A stretch of 64,000 bases of DNA. Origin: Deltaproteobacteria bacterium (GTDB lineage Bacteria > Desulfobacterota > Desulfuromonadia > Desulfuromonadales > Geopsychrobacteraceae). Shown here piece after piece: positions 1 to 9,394 of the stretch (positions within the stretch are counted from its first letter, which is position 1; every line of letters starts with the position of its first letter). The notes beneath the pieces were generated by a model. It ran no database searches. It saw only the letters and a program-made list of their open reading frames with translations, and had not been told where the DNA came from. Both the position numbers and the translations under genes were made by a program. Location: contig JAJRQI010000008.1 in NCBI GenBank assembly GCA_024280335.1, positions 62,001-126,000 of the forward strand, given 5' to 3'.

Positions 1-779
1 TCGAAGTCCACAGCCGGAGTGTGGAGCAGGGCGACAGCATCGGTGAGCTGTTTCAACAGTTCCCGGAACTGGCTGAGGTTGAGAGTCTGGAGCTGAGCAA
101 GTTCATGGACCTCTACCAGAGCGTCCGCGCCGGCCGCCGACTGAACGTCCGCGGACTGAGCGAAATTGTCGGCAGCTTCGTCAACGCCTTCTCCGAGCAG
201 GGCAACCCGCTGATCGCTTTGGCGCCGCTACGCAATATGGACGAGTACACCTACACCCACTCGACCAACGTCTGCATTCTCAACATCGCCCAGGCACGGA
301 TGCTCGGCATCGAAGGACAAGCGTTGCATGACATCGGCATTGCCGCCATGCTGCACGACATCGGCAAGCTGTTCGTGCCGCAGGAGATCCTGCAGAAACC
401 GGGCAAGCTGGATGACAAAGAATGGGAGTTGATACGGGATCATCCACGGCTCGGTGCCGAATATCTGGTCAATACCCCTGGCATCCCGCGGTTGGCGGTG
501 ATTACTGCCTATGAACACCATCTGCGCTACGATCAGAGCGGCTATCCTAAAGTGCCGAAAAACTGGCGGCAGCATCCGACCAGCCAGATGACGACAATCT
601 CCGATTTCTTTGATGCCCTGCGCACCCACCGTTCCTACCGGCTCGGCATGGATCTGGACAAAATATCCGCGATCATGCTCGAAGAAGCAGGGACCGCCCT
701 CCACCCGCTGCTGACCCGCAACCTGCTCAAAACGGTACAGAAGCTCGACCAGCAGGGCCAGCTCAATCTGCGCCACTAG
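1..779 (+). CDS. HD-GYP domain protein, 5' end outside the window
   Basis: Probable cyclic-di-GMP phosphodiesterase of the HD-GYP type. The frame is open from base 3 to the stop at 777-779, so the true start probably lies upstream; a GTG at 21 is the first internal start. Counting from that GTG, the metal-binding HDIGK motif is at about residues 112-116, a downstream histidine pair (EHH) at about 165, and the signature GYP at about 174-176, followed by an ISDFFDAL helix matching the usual ADxxDAL segment. In the known family these residues hold a di- or tri-iron centre that hydrolyses c-di-GMP. The N-terminal part visible here has no recognisable receiver or PAS domain. HD-GYP family membership is firm; substrate is inferred. 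Confidence 0.85.
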   Translation, partial: EVHSRSVEQGDSIGELFQQFPELAEVESLELSKFMDLYQSVRAGRRLNVRGLSEIVGSFVNAFSEQGNPLIALAPLRNMDEYTYTHSTNVCILNIAQARMLGIEGQALHDIGIAAMLHDIGKLFVPQEILQKPGKLDDKEWELIRDHPRLGAEYLVNTPGIPRLAVITAYEHHLRYDQSGYPKVPKNWRQHPTSQMTTISDFFDALRTHRSYRLGMDLDKISAIMLEEAGTALHPLLTRNLLKTVQKLDQQGQLNLRH

Positions 780-965
780 CCTTTCTGCCAACCCGCGACC
801 AACAGTTAGAAGCTGCCGTTGTTGCACTTGCCGCTGCCGCCGCAATCATGTATAAGGCCTGAAAGCCAACCTTGATAGCGGCCATCTGATTCTTTTTGAG
901 AGTGCTTCAACCTTCGGGATACAGAAGCCTACGACTTTCCCCGTTTTTTCCAAGGACAATCAACC

Positions 966-2642
966 ATGAGTGAAGACAGCAAAAAAATCATCTATTCGAT
1001 GATGCGAGTCAGTAAACACTACAACAAACAGCCGATCATCAAGGACATCTCCCTCTCCTACTTCTACGGTGCCAAAATCGGCGTGCTCGGCTTGAACGGT
1101 TCGGGTAAATCGACCCTGCTGAAAATCATGGCCGGGGTCGACAAGGAGTTCAACGGCGAGGCGGTACTCTCCGAAGGCTACAGCGTCGGTTATCTGGAGC
1201 AGGAACCGCAGCTGGATGAACAGAAGACCGTCCGTGAAGTGGTGCAGGAAGGAGTGCAGGAGATCGTCGACCTGCTGGGGGAATTCGAGGAGATCAACAA
1301 CGCCTTCGCCGATCCTGATGCCGACATGGATAAACTGCTGGCCCGACAAGCGCTGGTGCAGGACCGGCTGGACGCGGCCGATGCCTGGGATCTCGACTCA
1401 CGCCTGGAGCTGGCCGAAGAGGCGTTACGCTGCCCGGCTCCCGACACCTCGATCAAGGTGCTTTCCGGCGGCGAGAAACGTCGCGTTGCGCTCTGCCGTC
1501 TGTTGCTGCAAAAACCGGATATTCTGCTGCTCGATGAGCCGACCAACCACCTGGACGCCGAGACCGTCGCCTGGCTGGAGCAGCATCTGCAGCGCTACCC
1601 CGGCACGGTGATCGCCGTCACCCATGATCGTTACTTCCTCGACAATGTCGCCGGCTGGATTTTAGAGCTGGATCGCGGCCAGGGAATTCCCTGGAAGGGC
1701 AACTATTCGAGCTGGTTGGAGCAGAAACAGGAGCGGCTGCGCAAGGAAGAGAAGTCGGAAAGCAAGCGACAGCAAACCTTGCAACGCGAGCTGGAGTGGA
1801 TCCGCATGTCGCCGAAGGGACGGCACGCCAAGGCTCAGGCACGGATCAACTCCTACGAGGAGCTGCTCGGCAACGAAGCCGCAGCAAAAGAACAGCAGAT
1901 GGAGATCTACATTCCACCGGGGCCACGTTTGGGCGGTGTCGTAGTGGAAGCCAAAGAGGTCAGCAAGGCGTTCGGTGAGCGATTGTTGATCGACAATTTC
2001 AGCTTCAATCTACCGCCCGGCGGGATTGTCGGCATCATCGGTGCCAACGGTGCGGGCAAATCGACCCTGTTCAAGATGATCACCGGCCAGGAAAATGCCG
2101 ACTCCGGCAGTTTCAAGGTCGGCGAAACCGTGCAGCTCGGCTACGTCGATCAGGACCGCGAACTGGACGGCAGCAAGACCATCTTCGAAGAGGTCACCGG
2201 CGGTCAGGATTTTGTCCAGCTCGGTGGCCAGTCGGTCAATGCGCGCGCTTACGTCGCCCGTTTCAACTTCTCCGGCTCCGATCAGCAGAAGAAGGTCGGG
2301 GTCCTCTCCGGTGGCGAGCGCAACCGGGTACATCTGGCCAAGATGATGCGCGAAGAGGCCAACGTGCTGCTGCTCGATGAGCCGACCAACGACCTGGATG
2401 TCAACACCCTGCGGGCGCTGGAGGAAGGGCTGGAAAATTTCGGCGGCTGCGCGGTGGTGATCAGTCACGACCGCTGGTTCCTCGACCGCATTGCGACCCA
2501 CATCCTGGCTTTCGAGGGGGATTCACAGCTGATCTGGTATGCAGGGAACTATTCTGAGTATGAGGAGGATCGCAAGCGCCGCCTCGGCCGTGAAGCTGAC
2601 CAGCCGCACCGCATCAGATATCGGGATCTGACCCGGCAGTAG
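966..2642 (+). CDS. ettA: ABC-F ATPase EttA (energy-dependent translational throttle)
   Basis: Cytoplasmic ABC-F protein with two ATPase cassettes and no membrane segment. At 558 residues it matches the usual EttA length of about 555. Walker A sites are at about residues 42-50 (GLNGSGKST) and 359-366 (GANGAGKS); each cassette has an LSGGE signature and an LLDEPTNxLD Walker B. A charged linker with WIRMSPKGRHAKAQAR, typical of the EttA ribosomal arm and linker, joins them. EttA binds the ribosomal E site and gates the first peptide bond according to ATP/ADP level (family knowledge). It appears monocistronic, and ends just before a long perfect hairpin that separates it from the convergent diguanylate cyclase. 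Confidence 0.95.
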   Translation: MSEDSKKIIYSMMRVSKHYNKQPIIKDISLSYFYGAKIGVLGLNGSGKSTLLKIMAGVDKEFNGEAVLSEGYSVGYLEQEPQLDEQKTVREVVQEGVQEIVDLLGEFEEINNAFADPDADMDKLLARQALVQDRLDAADAWDLDSRLELAEEALRCPAPDTSIKVLSGGEKRRVALCRLLLQKPDILLLDEPTNHLDAETVAWLEQHLQRYPGTVIAVTHDRYFLDNVAGWILELDRGQGIPWKGNYSSWLEQKQERLRKEEKSESKRQQTLQRELEWIRMSPKGRHAKAQARINSYEELLGNEAAAKEQQMEIYIPPGPRLGGVVVEAKEVSKAFGERLLIDNFSFNLPPGGIVGIIGANGAGKSTLFKMITGQENADSGSFKVGETVQLGYVDQDRELDGSKTIFEEVTGGQDFVQLGGQSVNARAYVARFNFSGSDQQKKVGVLSGGERNRVHLAKMMREEANVLLLDEPTNDLDVNTLRALEEGLENFGGCAVVISHDRWFLDRIATHILAFEGDSQLIWYAGNYSEYEEDRKRRLGREADQPHRIRYRDLTRQ

Positions 2643-2656
2643 CGTTGTAACGACAG

Positions 2657-2708
2657 CGTTCCAGGTAAGCGCACTCAGAGACATCGACGAGTGAGCTTAC
2701 CTGGAACG
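2657..2708. terminator. Hairpin between convergent genes
   Basis: A perfect 14-bp inverted repeat (CGTTCCAGGTAAGC and its complement) encloses a second 5-bp stem (CACTC/GAGTG). It lies exactly between the stop codons of ettA and the convergent diguanylate cyclase. There is no clear T-run on either side, so it may work as a bidirectional mRNA 3'-end hairpin rather than a classic intrinsic terminator. Confidence 0.6.
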
Positions 2709-2718
2709 AGACGACCAT

Positions 2719-3942
2719 TCAGCCCCGACCGACGACCCGGTTGCGGCCTTCCGCCTTTGCCTGATAAAGGGCTTCGTCAGCCCGCTGTAAAGCGGTGTCC
2801 AACTCTTCGTCGGCATCGCCACAGACGGTCACGCCGAAACTGGCGGTGACAATAATTTCCTGCTGTTCAAACTGAAAAGGGTTCTGCAACAGCGCCTGAC
2901 GAATTCTTTCCGCGGCAGCAATCGCGACTTCATAATCGCCATCGGGAATAATCGCCAGAAATTCCTCGCCTCCATAGCGACCGAACACATCATATTCACG
3001 CAGACAATCAGTAACCCGGCGGGACATCTCGCGTAAAACTTCATCCCCAGCCAAGTGACCATAGATATCGTTGACATTTTTAAAATGATCCAGATCGATC
3101 ATAATTACACCGATCCGGTTCCCGGCAGCTGTCACTTTGCGCCGCTGTATCCGCGCCAGTTCTTCCTGGGCCCGATGGATCACCGCACCGCGATTAAACA
3201 CTCCGGTCAGCGGATCGGTCAACGCCATCTGTTGCAGTTGTTTCAGCAGCATTTTCAGCTGATTCGCGCCGATGCGCACTACCCAGAACGACAAGCAAAA
3301 GACAGCCGCCAGGATGATCGTCAGGATCAGGGTCGCTGAGGCGACCCGGTTGAAGATGTCCTCGCGATAACGAGTCACATCCATATAGATTTCAAAGCAC
3401 CCCGCAACCTCACCCGCATTGTTGCGAACCGGCTGGTAGGATTCAACCACATCAACATTGAACCGGTGCTCATCAGCCAGGTCGGTCAATTTCTCTTTGG
3501 TTTCCTGATGGGAGTCCACTTCGCCGTTTAAGGCCCGGGCTAAACGCGGATTTCCCTCAACCCGCTGCCCGATGATATTCCGATCGGTGCTGTAAACAAT
3601 GGTCCCGTCACGAGAAAAAACCTTGATTTTGACGATAGCGAACGGATGGAGAAATTTGCGCACCTGAAGATCAAATCGCGGTAGTTCAGCAGGGGTCAGA
3701 GAAATATCTGCTTCACCGGCACTGAACAGCGCGAGGCTCTGCTGCTCAACCATCACCGTACCGACCCGCAGCGCTTCCCCTTCGGCGGCGTTAAGGACAA
3801 CCGCCAATGAATGACGATAAATTCCGTAAGCGGAGAAGGAGATGATCAAAACTCCTGACAGTAGTGCCAGCCAGACCAGTAACCTCAGAAGCAGGTCCGG
3901 ATTGTTTTCAACTCTTGCTATCATGCCATATTTCATCTTCAA
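2719..3942 (-). CDS. Membrane-bound diguanylate cyclase (periplasmic sensor plus GGDEF)
   Basis: Makes cyclic di-GMP from two GTP. An N-terminal membrane helix (about residues 19-39), a periplasmic sensor of about 165 residues (with the segment VVESYQPVRNNAGEVAGCFE, reminiscent of Cache/PAS-like folds) and a second membrane helix (about 207-227) precede a GGDEF domain. The active-site motif is GGEEF at about residues 324-328, and a canonical inhibitory I-site RxxD (REYD) sits five residues before it, so the enzyme should be active and product-inhibited. It is the last gene of a minus-strand series with the binding protein and hybrid kinase upstream, but the gap of about 100 bp suggests its own transcript. 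Confidence 0.9.
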   Translation of the reverse strand: MKMKYGMIARVENNPDLLLRLLVWLALLSGVLIISFSAYGIYRHSLAVVLNAAEGEALRVGTVMVEQQSLALFSAGEADISLTPAELPRFDLQVRKFLHPFAIVKIKVFSRDGTIVYSTDRNIIGQRVEGNPRLARALNGEVDSHQETKEKLTDLADEHRFNVDVVESYQPVRNNAGEVAGCFEIYMDVTRYREDIFNRVASATLILTIILAAVFCLSFWVVRIGANQLKMLLKQLQQMALTDPLTGVFNRGAVIHRAQEELARIQRRKVTAAGNRIGVIMIDLDHFKNVNDIYGHLAGDEVLREMSRRVTDCLREYDVFGRYGGEEFLAIIPDGDYEVAIAAAERIRQALLQNPFQFEQQEIIVTASFGVTVCGDADEELDTALQRADEALYQAKAEGRNRVVGRG

Positions 3943-4044
3943 TCTTTCCTGCCGCTATCCATGCAACGGTTATACAGACCATTCAACACTGATATTGACA
4001 ACGACGCTTTGAGGTGGATTTGAGGCGCCGTCGCCGGGGTCAAC

Positions 4045-4767
4045 TTATCTCCTGGCATTGAGTGTTACAGCGGCGATCCGCTGCCAGGTCCCATCGACCT
4101 TCATCTCGCGAAGCAACTCAGCGAGCGGCGCAACCAGTGCCGCATGTCGCCGATGCAGGTACAGATACATCGGCTTGACTGCCAGCGGGGGACGACAGGC
4201 GGCCAGGTCCGTATAGTTGTTTCTGGCAATGATCTCCATTCCCGCATAGCGTTCATACAAGATGATGTCCACCCGGTTACCGAACAACAGCTTAAATAGC
4301 TGTTGCGGCTTGGAGACCCTGGAAATCCGGGAATTTTTCGGGACATTGTTTTCGTAAATTTTCCAGCCGATAATCATTCCGACCTGTTTCTGCTCCAACC
4401 CCTGCCAGGTAAGCTCTGTCTCTACAGGATGACGCATAAATGCGGTAAATTCATAGTTGATTACCGCTTCCGGAACCCGAATGAGATTGGGATATTTCTT
4501 TTCCAGACCGGCTACCCGTGGGACATCGGCATCGCTGTAGCCTTCATTGACCATCAACAGGGCCCGCTCGGCCGGCAAGCGGGATAACACGGCTTCATAG
4601 CCGGCCCGCCGAAACAGCTCTGCCAACAGTTGGTCAAAAAAGCCATCCTGCTGTTCAGTGGAAAAGGGCGGTTTTATCGAGGTGTTAATCGTTAAGGTCG
4701 CAGCAGGCAGGTGGCTGGGCAGCAGGAGAAATAAGCTGATAAACAAAAACCGGATTTTTTTCTGCAT
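4045..4767 (-). CDS. Periplasmic solute-binding protein (family 3-like)
   Basis: Secreted binding-protein-fold protein of 240 residues. I choose the ATG at 4767 because GGAGGTG lies just upstream and the product then starts with a clear signal peptide (MQKKIRFLFISLFLLLPSHL, cleaved near LPAA). The mature part has the lobe order of extracellular solute-binding proteins of the amino-acid type (IKPPFS near the start, then a DIILYERYAG segment). No transporter permease or ATPase is adjacent. Instead the gene follows a sensor kinase (27 bp after it), so a role as a sensory ligand-binding partner is as likely as transport; that is inference. Ligand unknown. Confidence 0.7.
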   Translation of the reverse strand: MQKKIRFLFISLFLLLPSHLPAATLTINTSIKPPFSTEQQDGFFDQLLAELFRRAGYEAVLSRLPAERALLMVNEGYSDADVPRVAGLEKKYPNLIRVPEAVINYEFTAFMRHPVETELTWQGLEQKQVGMIIGWKIYENNVPKNSRISRVSKPQQLFKLLFGNRVDIILYERYAGMEIIARNNYTDLAACRPPLAVKPMYLYLHRRHAALVAPLAELLREMKVDGTWQRIAAVTLNARR

Positions 4768-4793
4768 TTTCACCTCCACAAAGCAAGGTCACC

Positions 4794-6638
4794 TCAAACC
4801 GTCGACCCGCCTGTTGAATCCAGGATTTTGCGCACCGCAGAATCGAGGTCGACAACGGTAAACGGCTTATACAAAACGTCCCGCACCCCGGCAATTTTCA
4901 AGGAGTTGTCGACCGACTGATCGGCAAACCCGGTCCAGATAATCACCGGCAGGTCCGGGTTCTTCTGCCAGACTTTTTTGGCCAGATCGGTACCGGACAT
5001 TTCCGGCATGGTCAGGTCACTGATCAACAGATCGAAACGCTCCCCCTTCTGCAACAGGTCGAGAGCCTGCAAGGGATTACTCGTCGCCGTCACCTGATAA
5101 CCCAAATCCTCAAGCAGGCCTTTGCCCATGTCGATCACGGCAGGCTCGTCGTCGACCAGAAGAATACGCTCCTGCCCGCCGATGACCTCAGCCGCATCGC
5201 TGGTCAGTTCGGTATCTTCCGGTTCGGTTTCCGGCAGACAGATACGGAAGCAGGTCCCCTGTCCTGCTTCACTGTCGAGACAGATTGCGCCCTTATGCGA
5301 CTGCACGATGCCGTGCACGACCGCCAACCCCATCCCGGTTCCTTTGCCGACTTTTTTGGTGGTGAAGAAAGGATCGAAGATCCGGTCGCGGATATCTGCT
5401 GGAATCCCCGGCCCGTCATCTTCAATCTGCAGGCAGATATAACCGCCTGTTTTGAGCGGCTGCAAACAGTGCCACTCCTCCGTAGCCGTTTGGCGACTGA
5501 CAGAAACCTTTAAACAACCGCCCGATTCGGCCATCACATAGCCGGCATTACTCGCCAGATTCATCACCACCTGGTGCAATTGGGTCGCATCACCGAGCGT
5601 CCAGAGGCTCTCATCCAGTTCTGTTTCAATCTGAATATTCGCCGGCAAGGACGCACGGATCAGGGTCAGAGCTTCCGAGACGACTGCAGCCAGCTGGATT
5701 TTCTCCTGATTTGCTTCGGTGTGACGGCTGAAAATCAGAATCTGTGAAATCAATGTTTTGGCTCGTTGCCCGGCATGGATGATCTGCTGCAAACGCTCAT
5801 GAACCTTGGAGCCAGGCTCCACGCCTGCCGCACAAAGCTGCCCATAACCAAGAATGGCCGCAAGAATATTATTAAAATCATGGGCAACACCACCGGCCAG
5901 GGTCCCCAGCGCTTCCATTTTTTGCGCTTGGGTCAGTTGCTGTTCCAATTGCCGGCGGCGATTAAATTCGTTTTTAATCTGCCCGACCAAGCCGTCAACA
6001 GCATCCGTCAGTCGATCGATCTCATCCAGCGAGGCAGGACGATTCGCTGCGGCCAGCGGCTGTAATCGCTCGACATCGGCCAGGTCGATTTCACGGGTGT
6101 ATTTTTCAACGGCCACCATTCGCCGCACCGCCTGGTGGTGAAAAAGCAGGAAAATAATTGCGGCAAGACCGAAGACCCCGATGCTGTTGAGCAGAAAAAT
6201 CTTCGGGAATTCATTCTTCAACAGCGTCAGGTAGTCACGGTAACCAGCCTGGATATAAACCTGACCGATTTCCAGACTCGGTGACTGATAGTTTACCTGG
6301 ATACGAAAATCAAGAAAGGGTGCGCGGTCCTTTTTGCCCTGCTGAATACAAAGAACTGCGTCCTTATCGCAGATTTTCATGAAGGTAAAAAGCTGACTGG
6401 TCTGGCTATCGACAATCGCCTGTACCATTTTCCAGTTATAATTCCAAACCGCCTCGCTCACCTCCCGCAAAGGTCCGGCGCTGAAATTTTTGAAGCTTTT
6501 TCGAATCTGCTCTCGTTGCCATTCCTGCCGGTTGCGCACTTCAACCAGCGAGACAACCACACTGATGAAAAAACAGACCAGCAGCGTACTCAACAGCAAC
6601 TTGCGCGTTAAACTGACAAATTTAATCGGCAGAGCCAA
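4794..6638 (-). CDS. Hybrid sensor histidine kinase with C-terminal receiver domain
   Basis: Membrane two-component sensor of 614 residues. Two membrane helices (about residues 11-31 and 146-166) bracket a periplasmic domain; a HAMP-like linker and coiled coil follow. The H-box GGVAHDFNN places the phospho-histidine at about residue 253, in the subfamily with AHDFNN. The ATPase domain shows N-box NLASNAGYVM, G1 DDGPGIP and G2 GTGMGL. A receiver domain follows with acidic pocket DDEPA, phospho-acceptor Asp in LLISDLTMPEMSG and the conserved Lys in KPF. There is no separate response regulator gene next door. It overlaps the end of the upstream HIT gene by 17 bp and precedes the binding protein, suggesting one operon. 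Confidence 0.9.
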   Translation of the reverse strand: MALPIKFVSLTRKLLLSTLLVCFFISVVVSLVEVRNRQEWQREQIRKSFKNFSAGPLREVSEAVWNYNWKMVQAIVDSQTSQLFTFMKICDKDAVLCIQQGKKDRAPFLDFRIQVNYQSPSLEIGQVYIQAGYRDYLTLLKNEFPKIFLLNSIGVFGLAAIIFLLFHHQAVRRMVAVEKYTREIDLADVERLQPLAAANRPASLDEIDRLTDAVDGLVGQIKNEFNRRRQLEQQLTQAQKMEALGTLAGGVAHDFNNILAAILGYGQLCAAGVEPGSKVHERLQQIIHAGQRAKTLISQILIFSRHTEANQEKIQLAAVVSEALTLIRASLPANIQIETELDESLWTLGDATQLHQVVMNLASNAGYVMAESGGCLKVSVSRQTATEEWHCLQPLKTGGYICLQIEDDGPGIPADIRDRIFDPFFTTKKVGKGTGMGLAVVHGIVQSHKGAICLDSEAGQGTCFRICLPETEPEDTELTSDAAEVIGGQERILLVDDEPAVIDMGKGLLEDLGYQVTATSNPLQALDLLQKGERFDLLISDLTMPEMSGTDLAKKVWQKNPDLPVIIWTGFADQSVDNSLKIAGVRDVLYKPFTVVDLDSAVRKILDSTGGSTV

Positions 6639-7053
6639 AAGTAAACTCCCTCAGATTGGCGCTTTGCAGCTTTAGATAGATAACATCGATCGCTGCTTCG
6701 GCGTAGGGAACCGCAGGGTGCACCCCCCAAACCGGTCCCGGCCAGGCCGGATCCTTTACACGACGAGCGACATGATGCAGATGCAACTGACTGACGATAT
6801 TTCCCAGAGCCGCGATGTTCAGTTTATCGTAACTGAAGGTCCCCTCCAGCCAGCGGGACAATTCTACCGACTCGCGCCACAACTGCTGCTGATCGTCGTC
6901 CTGCAGGTGATGAATTTCACGAATCCCGACCCGACGGGGAACCAGAATAAACCAGGGATAGCTGCTCTCATTCATCAACAGTAAGCGGCAGAGCGGGAAA
7001 TCCCCCAGCCTGAAGGTCTCATTCTGCAGACGTGGATCAAGCTCAAACACCAA
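6622..7053 (-). CDS. HIT-family hydrolase
   Basis: Small cytoplasmic protein of 143 residues in the histidine-triad superfamily, which hydrolyses nucleotide-phosphate derivatives such as Ap4A or nucleoside phosphoramidates. The triad appears as QLHLHHVAR near residues 89-97, close to the common bacterial QLHxHxxxR form. The start follows a weakly purine-rich leader. Its 3' end overlaps the hybrid kinase start by 17 bp, so the two are probably co-transcribed, although no functional link between them is known. Specific substrate cannot be told from sequence. Confidence 0.85.
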   Translation of the reverse strand: MVFELDPRLQNETFRLGDFPLCRLLLMNESSYPWFILVPRRVGIREIHHLQDDDQQQLWRESVELSRWLEGTFSYDKLNIAALGNIVSQLHLHHVARRVKDPAWPGPVWGVHPAVPYAEAAIDVIYLKLQSANLREFTFGSAD

Positions 7054-7121
7054 TCACCTCCAACCAAAAGAATAACAGAATCTAATCTTTCATCCCGAAT
7101 AGAAGCAAGGAAAAACTGCGC

Positions 7122-9287
7122 TCACTGCCGGCGAATCAGCCAGCAATTGTGAATGCGCGGATTGCGGGCAAAATCGAGTGGGATGGTTTTACCGCTGATC
7201 TCCTCAATCTGCAACTCCGGCAGGCTGTCGGCATCCATGCGGAAACTGCGCAGGTTGTTGGAAAAAATCAGCGTTCCGCCCGGAGCCAGCAGTGTGACGG
7301 TTTTACGCAACAGTTCCACATGGTCGCGCTGCACATCGAAGTTGCCGGTCATCCCTTTTGAATTGGAGAAGGTCGGCGGATCGAGAAAGATCAGATCGAA
7401 TGCGGCGGCCCGCTCGCTTTGCACCTTCTCCAACCAGTCCAGACAGTCGGCCTGAATCAGCTCCTCCTCATCCGGATCAAAATGATTCAAAGCGATATTC
7501 TGCTCTGCCCACTGTAGATATGTACGCGACATATCGACCGTAGTTGTCGAGTTTGCGCCACCGACCAGGGCATGCACGGTAACGCTGCCGGTGTAAGCGA
7601 AGAGGTTGAGAAAGCGGGTTCCAGTCGCCATTTCCTGCACCAGTTGCCGGGTCGAACGGTGATCGAGAAACAACCCGGTATCGAGATAATCGGTCAGGTT
7701 GACGAGGAATTTACAATTCCCCTCCTGCACCTCCTTAAGAATGCCGCGCCGCGACTGCTTTTCGTACTGACTGGTCCCTTTCTGCTGCTGGCGAACCTTC
7801 AGATGGATCTTGGCGGGTGAGATATCCAGCACCTGCGGCAGCGCATCCTGCACCTCCTGCAGGCGCTGGGCAGCCTTATGTTCCTCGATCTCCTTCGGCG
7901 CCCGGTACTCCTGCAGATGCACTTCATCGCCGTAAATATCGACCGCAACCGCATATTCCGGTAGATCGGAGTCGTAAAGCCGATAGCAATCAACTCCCGC
8001 CCGCCCGGCCCATTTTCTATATTTCTTCAGATTCTTTCGCAACCGGTTGGCAAACATTTCGGCACCGGCAGACAGCGGTTTTTTGACCGCTTTTCCGGCG
8101 CCTTCCTCCAGCGACTGCCAGCGGTTGGTCGCGTTCAGTTCAAACTGTAGCAGCTGACACTTGAGCGCCCCGTTGTAGAGAGTGTTGATCTTTCCGGCCC
8201 GCAGGCCGATCGAGCGCCCCAGCTGCGGATTCGAGGTGATCACCGCCGCTTTCCAGCCGGAACATTGCTTGGTTAACTTCTCGCCGAGCAGATTATAGAG
8301 CGGCGGCAGCAAATTCTCATCACCGAGCCGTTCCCCGTAAGGCGGATTGGCGACCAGCAGGCCGGTTCTAGCACCGGCCGGAGCGACAAACTCACGCAGC
8401 GTCCGTCGTTCAAAATGAATGACCTTATCCAGCCCGGCATTCTGCGCATGTTGCCAGCCCGCCTTGACCGCCCGGGCGTCACCGTCGTAACCGACGATCG
8501 GCGCCAGCTTACGTCTGAGTCCGGCATGTTGCCGTTCGAGCGCTTCATCGCGCAACTGCCGCCAGAGCTCCTCGTCAAACTGCTTCCAGGCGATAAAACC
8601 GTAATACTCCCGCAACAAACCGGGTGCGGTATCGGTGGCAATCAACCCCGCTTCCAAAGGCAGCGTTCCCGAACCGCACATCGGATCGGCCAGCGCGCCA
8701 CCGGCGGCGCAGATCTCCGGCCAACCGGCGCGGATCAGAATTGCCGCAGCCAGAGTCTCTTTCAGCGGCGCGCGCACCCCGTCGATTCGATAGCCGCGGC
8801 GATGCAGACTGTCCCCGGAAAGGTCGAGACTCAAAGTTGCCTGATCTTTGAACAGATGCAGATTAATGCGCAGGTCGGGCTGTTCCAGCGCGATCGAAGG
8901 GCGTTCCGCGCAGCGGCTGCGGAACTGGTCGACAATCGCATCCTTGATCCGCAACGCCCCGTACTGGGAATGGTTGATCTGCGAATGCACCGTGGTGCAA
9001 TCGACAGCAAAGGTATTGTCGACGGCAAGATGCTCTGCCCAATCCAGCCTTTGCGCTTCAGCGTAGAGGATATCCGAATCCGGGGCATGAAAGCTGGCCA
9101 GCGGCAGCAATACCCGACTGGCCAGCCGCGACCAGAGGCAAACCTTGTAGGCGAGTTGCAGATCACCGGAAAAGCGGACTCCGGCCCGCTCCTCTTTGGC
9201 GTCAATCGCGCCCAGTTGGATAAGTTCCGCCGCCAGTAGCGGCTCAAAACCGAGGGCAGCAGTGGCGAAAAATTGTTGCTTTTGCAT
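7122..9287 (-). CDS. rlmKL: Bifunctional 23S rRNA methyltransferase RlmKL
   Basis: Fusion methyltransferase of 721 residues; E. coli RlmKL is about 700. The N-terminal half has a THUMP domain followed by an RlmL-type Rossmann domain with DPMCGSGTLPLEA (SAM binding) and catalytic NPPYGER, for m2G2445. The C-terminal half is an RlmK-type domain with NLFAYTGSVTVHA and FDLIFLDPPTFSNSK, for m7G2069. Residues are as expected, with no frameshift. It is an isolated minus-strand gene; a palindromic GTAGGGGCGA-type repeat lies upstream, between it and the M16 peptidase gene. Function follows from strong family similarity. Confidence 0.95.
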   Translation of the reverse strand: MQKQQFFATAALGFEPLLAAELIQLGAIDAKEERAGVRFSGDLQLAYKVCLWSRLASRVLLPLASFHAPDSDILYAEAQRLDWAEHLAVDNTFAVDCTTVHSQINHSQYGALRIKDAIVDQFRSRCAERPSIALEQPDLRINLHLFKDQATLSLDLSGDSLHRRGYRIDGVRAPLKETLAAAILIRAGWPEICAAGGALADPMCGSGTLPLEAGLIATDTAPGLLREYYGFIAWKQFDEELWRQLRDEALERQHAGLRRKLAPIVGYDGDARAVKAGWQHAQNAGLDKVIHFERRTLREFVAPAGARTGLLVANPPYGERLGDENLLPPLYNLLGEKLTKQCSGWKAAVITSNPQLGRSIGLRAGKINTLYNGALKCQLLQFELNATNRWQSLEEGAGKAVKKPLSAGAEMFANRLRKNLKKYRKWAGRAGVDCYRLYDSDLPEYAVAVDIYGDEVHLQEYRAPKEIEEHKAAQRLQEVQDALPQVLDISPAKIHLKVRQQQKGTSQYEKQSRRGILKEVQEGNCKFLVNLTDYLDTGLFLDHRSTRQLVQEMATGTRFLNLFAYTGSVTVHALVGGANSTTTVDMSRTYLQWAEQNIALNHFDPDEEELIQADCLDWLEKVQSERAAAFDLIFLDPPTFSNSKGMTGNFDVQRDHVELLRKTVTLLAPGGTLIFSNNLRSFRMDADSLPELQIEEISGKTIPLDFARNPRIHNCWLIRRQ

Positions 9288-9314
9288 GTGTAGTTATTTC
9301 TTTCGTAAAAATCC

Positions 9315-9385
9315 GTAGGGGCGATCCTTGTGATCGCCCTTGATTTGTGTCTTGCCCACAGGGCGAATACAAGATTCGCCCCTAC
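9315..9385. repeat. GTAGGGGCGA-type palindromic intergenic repeat
   Basis: Starts GTAGGGGCGATCC and ends GATTCGCCCCTAC, with internal complementary segments GGGCGAT/ATCGCCC, giving a large imperfect hairpin between rlmKL and the M16 peptidase gene. The same terminal sequence recurs at 15291-15470, 46457-46598 and 51198-51257, always between genes. This looks like a dispersed non-coding palindromic repeat family. Confidence 0.75.
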
Positions 9386-9394
9386 CGGTGGTAT